A stretch of DNA of 64,000 nt from contig CAUYUJ010011159.1 in assembly GCA_963575745.1 (NCBI GenBank), positions 162,083-226,082 on the forward strand, read 5' to 3'. Source of the DNA: Prorocentrum cordatum. Its lineage: Eukaryota > Sar > Dinophyceae > Prorocentrales > Prorocentraceae. The position numbers and the translations under genes are program-made. Shown here piece after piece: positions 62,871-64,000 of the stretch (position 1 is the first letter of the stretch; every line of letters begins with the position of its first letter). Under the pieces are notes generated by a model. The model had not been told where the DNA came from, made no database searches, and worked only from the letters and a program-made list of their open reading frames with translations.

Positions 62871-63799
62871 CCGGCCGCCGGCTGTGTATCCTCTCTGGCG
62901 CCCTCCCCATCCAGCGGCCTCTGGATGGGTATCCCGCTGTGCCAGCTGGGTGCCCTGCCACTTCCAGCGGGCGCCAGATGGTATCCAGCCTTGCCGCTAG
63001 CTCCAGCGCCGCCGGCAGGCGCCGCGCGGGGGGCGGGTGACCGACATGGCTCTTCGCCGGGTGCCGACGCTCGAGGCGCGGGGTGCGCCGGGGGCGAAGG
63101 GGGGCGCCCACAGAAGGAGGTGGAAGAAGCAGACGAGGCGCGGCCAGAAAGCGCTAGGCGACGAGAGGGTCGAGGAAGGCACAGTGTTCTCTATGTGTCC
63201 GTCATAGCCTTCTTTAGGGGCTTCAGCCAGCCATGGGCGGACTCAGGCGATTCATGCTGAGTGGGGCGGGCCATCAGTAAGAAACATGTCCACCCCCCCT
63301 GTGGCCACCGATTTCAGTGGTAGCGGAGCGTGGGCTACCAGCAAGGGCAAGCGCAGCTTCGCGAGGGGAGCGCCTCGGCGACGACACCAGGCACGTTTTA
63401 CAACAACGGCAGAAGAGGGAGGAGAACCAGGATATCAGGAGACAGGCGCAGGAACAGGCGCTAGAGAAGAATATCAGAATTTCGGTCTGTCTGGGGGTCC
63501 GCTCGGCCGATCAGTGCTTGCCGCCCCCAGGAGTACAAGCTCCTTGTTACCGTGGCCCGCGCCCGGGCGAGGAGCGCGCCGGCGGCGCTGCGAGGCTTGC
63601 TTGCGACCGCACTGCTATACAGGTGGAGCGGCATGTTGGCGCACGCCATCCACGACGGCCTTACCGCGAGCTTGCTCGTGGACGTGCCCTCTGAGACGCT
63701 AGCGACAGACGGGGAGAATCGCTGGCGAGGGGACGTTTTGTCGGCGCTCCCTGAGAGCACCAGCTCCCGCGTGGGGGCCCGCGCGTGCAGGGCGGGAGC
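62871..63799. other. No recognised gene
   Basis: Short frames only (for example 63286-63702 plus). No splice or motif support. Confidence 0.4.
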
Positions 63800-64000
63800 T
63801 ACTGCGAACAGCACCACCGCCACCACAACTACGAACAGCACCTTCAACACCACCACGACGACCAGGAGGACCAGGAGGAGGAGGAGGAGCACCACCACGG
63901 CGTCCAGCACCACGTCCACGCACCACCACAACGACCAGGAGGACCACCACGACGCGCGCTACCACGGCCAGGAGGACCACCACGAGCAGCACCACAACGA
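63800..64000. repeat. ACC/AGG triplet tract, third, running off the window
   Basis: CACCACGACGACC, AGGAGGACCAGGAGGAGGAG, CCACCACAACGACC words to the window edge. Confidence 0.85.

Overview
Nuclear DNA of a dinoflagellate. The strongest evidence is a set of decayed copies of the 22-nt dinoflagellate spliced leader (DinoSL) embedded in the genome, three of them 68-79 nt upstream of start codons. Also consistent are protein families I know only from dinoflagellate genomes, pervasive GC-rich low-complexity sequence, many mini/microsatellites, and a gapped assembly (100 N at 3901-4000). Genus is not determined. There is no operon logic; genes are sparse, on both strands, and mostly broken or split into exons.

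Layout. 0.3-1.5 kb: minus-strand SL-tagged retrocopy of an unknown protein, frameshifted. 1.9-5.8 kb: satellites (86-89 bp, 24 bp, 7 bp) and G-rich sequence. 6.3-6.6 kb: minus-strand membrane-protein exon. 7.7-8.6 kb: dispersed repeat, with an inverted copy at 55.8-56.5 kb. 9.4-10.2 kb: protein with two six-cysteine modules. 11.7-13.4 kb: textbook processed retrocopy (15-bp target duplication, SL relict, vWA plus vWD-like ORF with two in-frame TGA, A-rich end, target duplication). 13.8-14.1 kb: reverse-transcriptase remnant. 14.5-15.4 kb: 187-bp satellite carrying tandem SL relicts. 16.4-17.9 kb: methyltransferase-like gene on minus, with twin perfect palindromes in its interior. 19.2-20.4 kb: minus-strand copy of a dinoflagellate transposon-like family. 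20.5-25.7 kb: no gene, short repeats. 25.8-30.8 kb: SL relict plus a ~1640-residue dinoflagellate-specific multidomain gene in three frame blocks. 31-36.9 kb: G-rich and GGGCCC-rich noncoding. 36.96-40.5 kb: SL relict plus a ~1100-residue gene with a zinc-ribbon-like N-terminus. 41.4-46.5 kb: minus-strand exon series (SL relict at its head, MITE-like hairpin in one intron). 47-58.2 kb: repeats, including a 2.5-kb 90-bp satellite and a tandemly repeated composite element. 58.3-64 kb: no convincing gene; (CAG)n and ACC/ACG-rich tracts.

Main theme: this looks like a record of mRNA recycling. Spliced, SL-tagged mRNAs were reverse transcribed and reinserted; one insertion still has both target-site duplications, and an SL-bearing segment seems to have been amplified into a satellite. 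Short hairpin elements sit in two presumed introns and may be MITE/introner-like. All family assignments come from reading the sequence and recalled family patterns; no database search was run.
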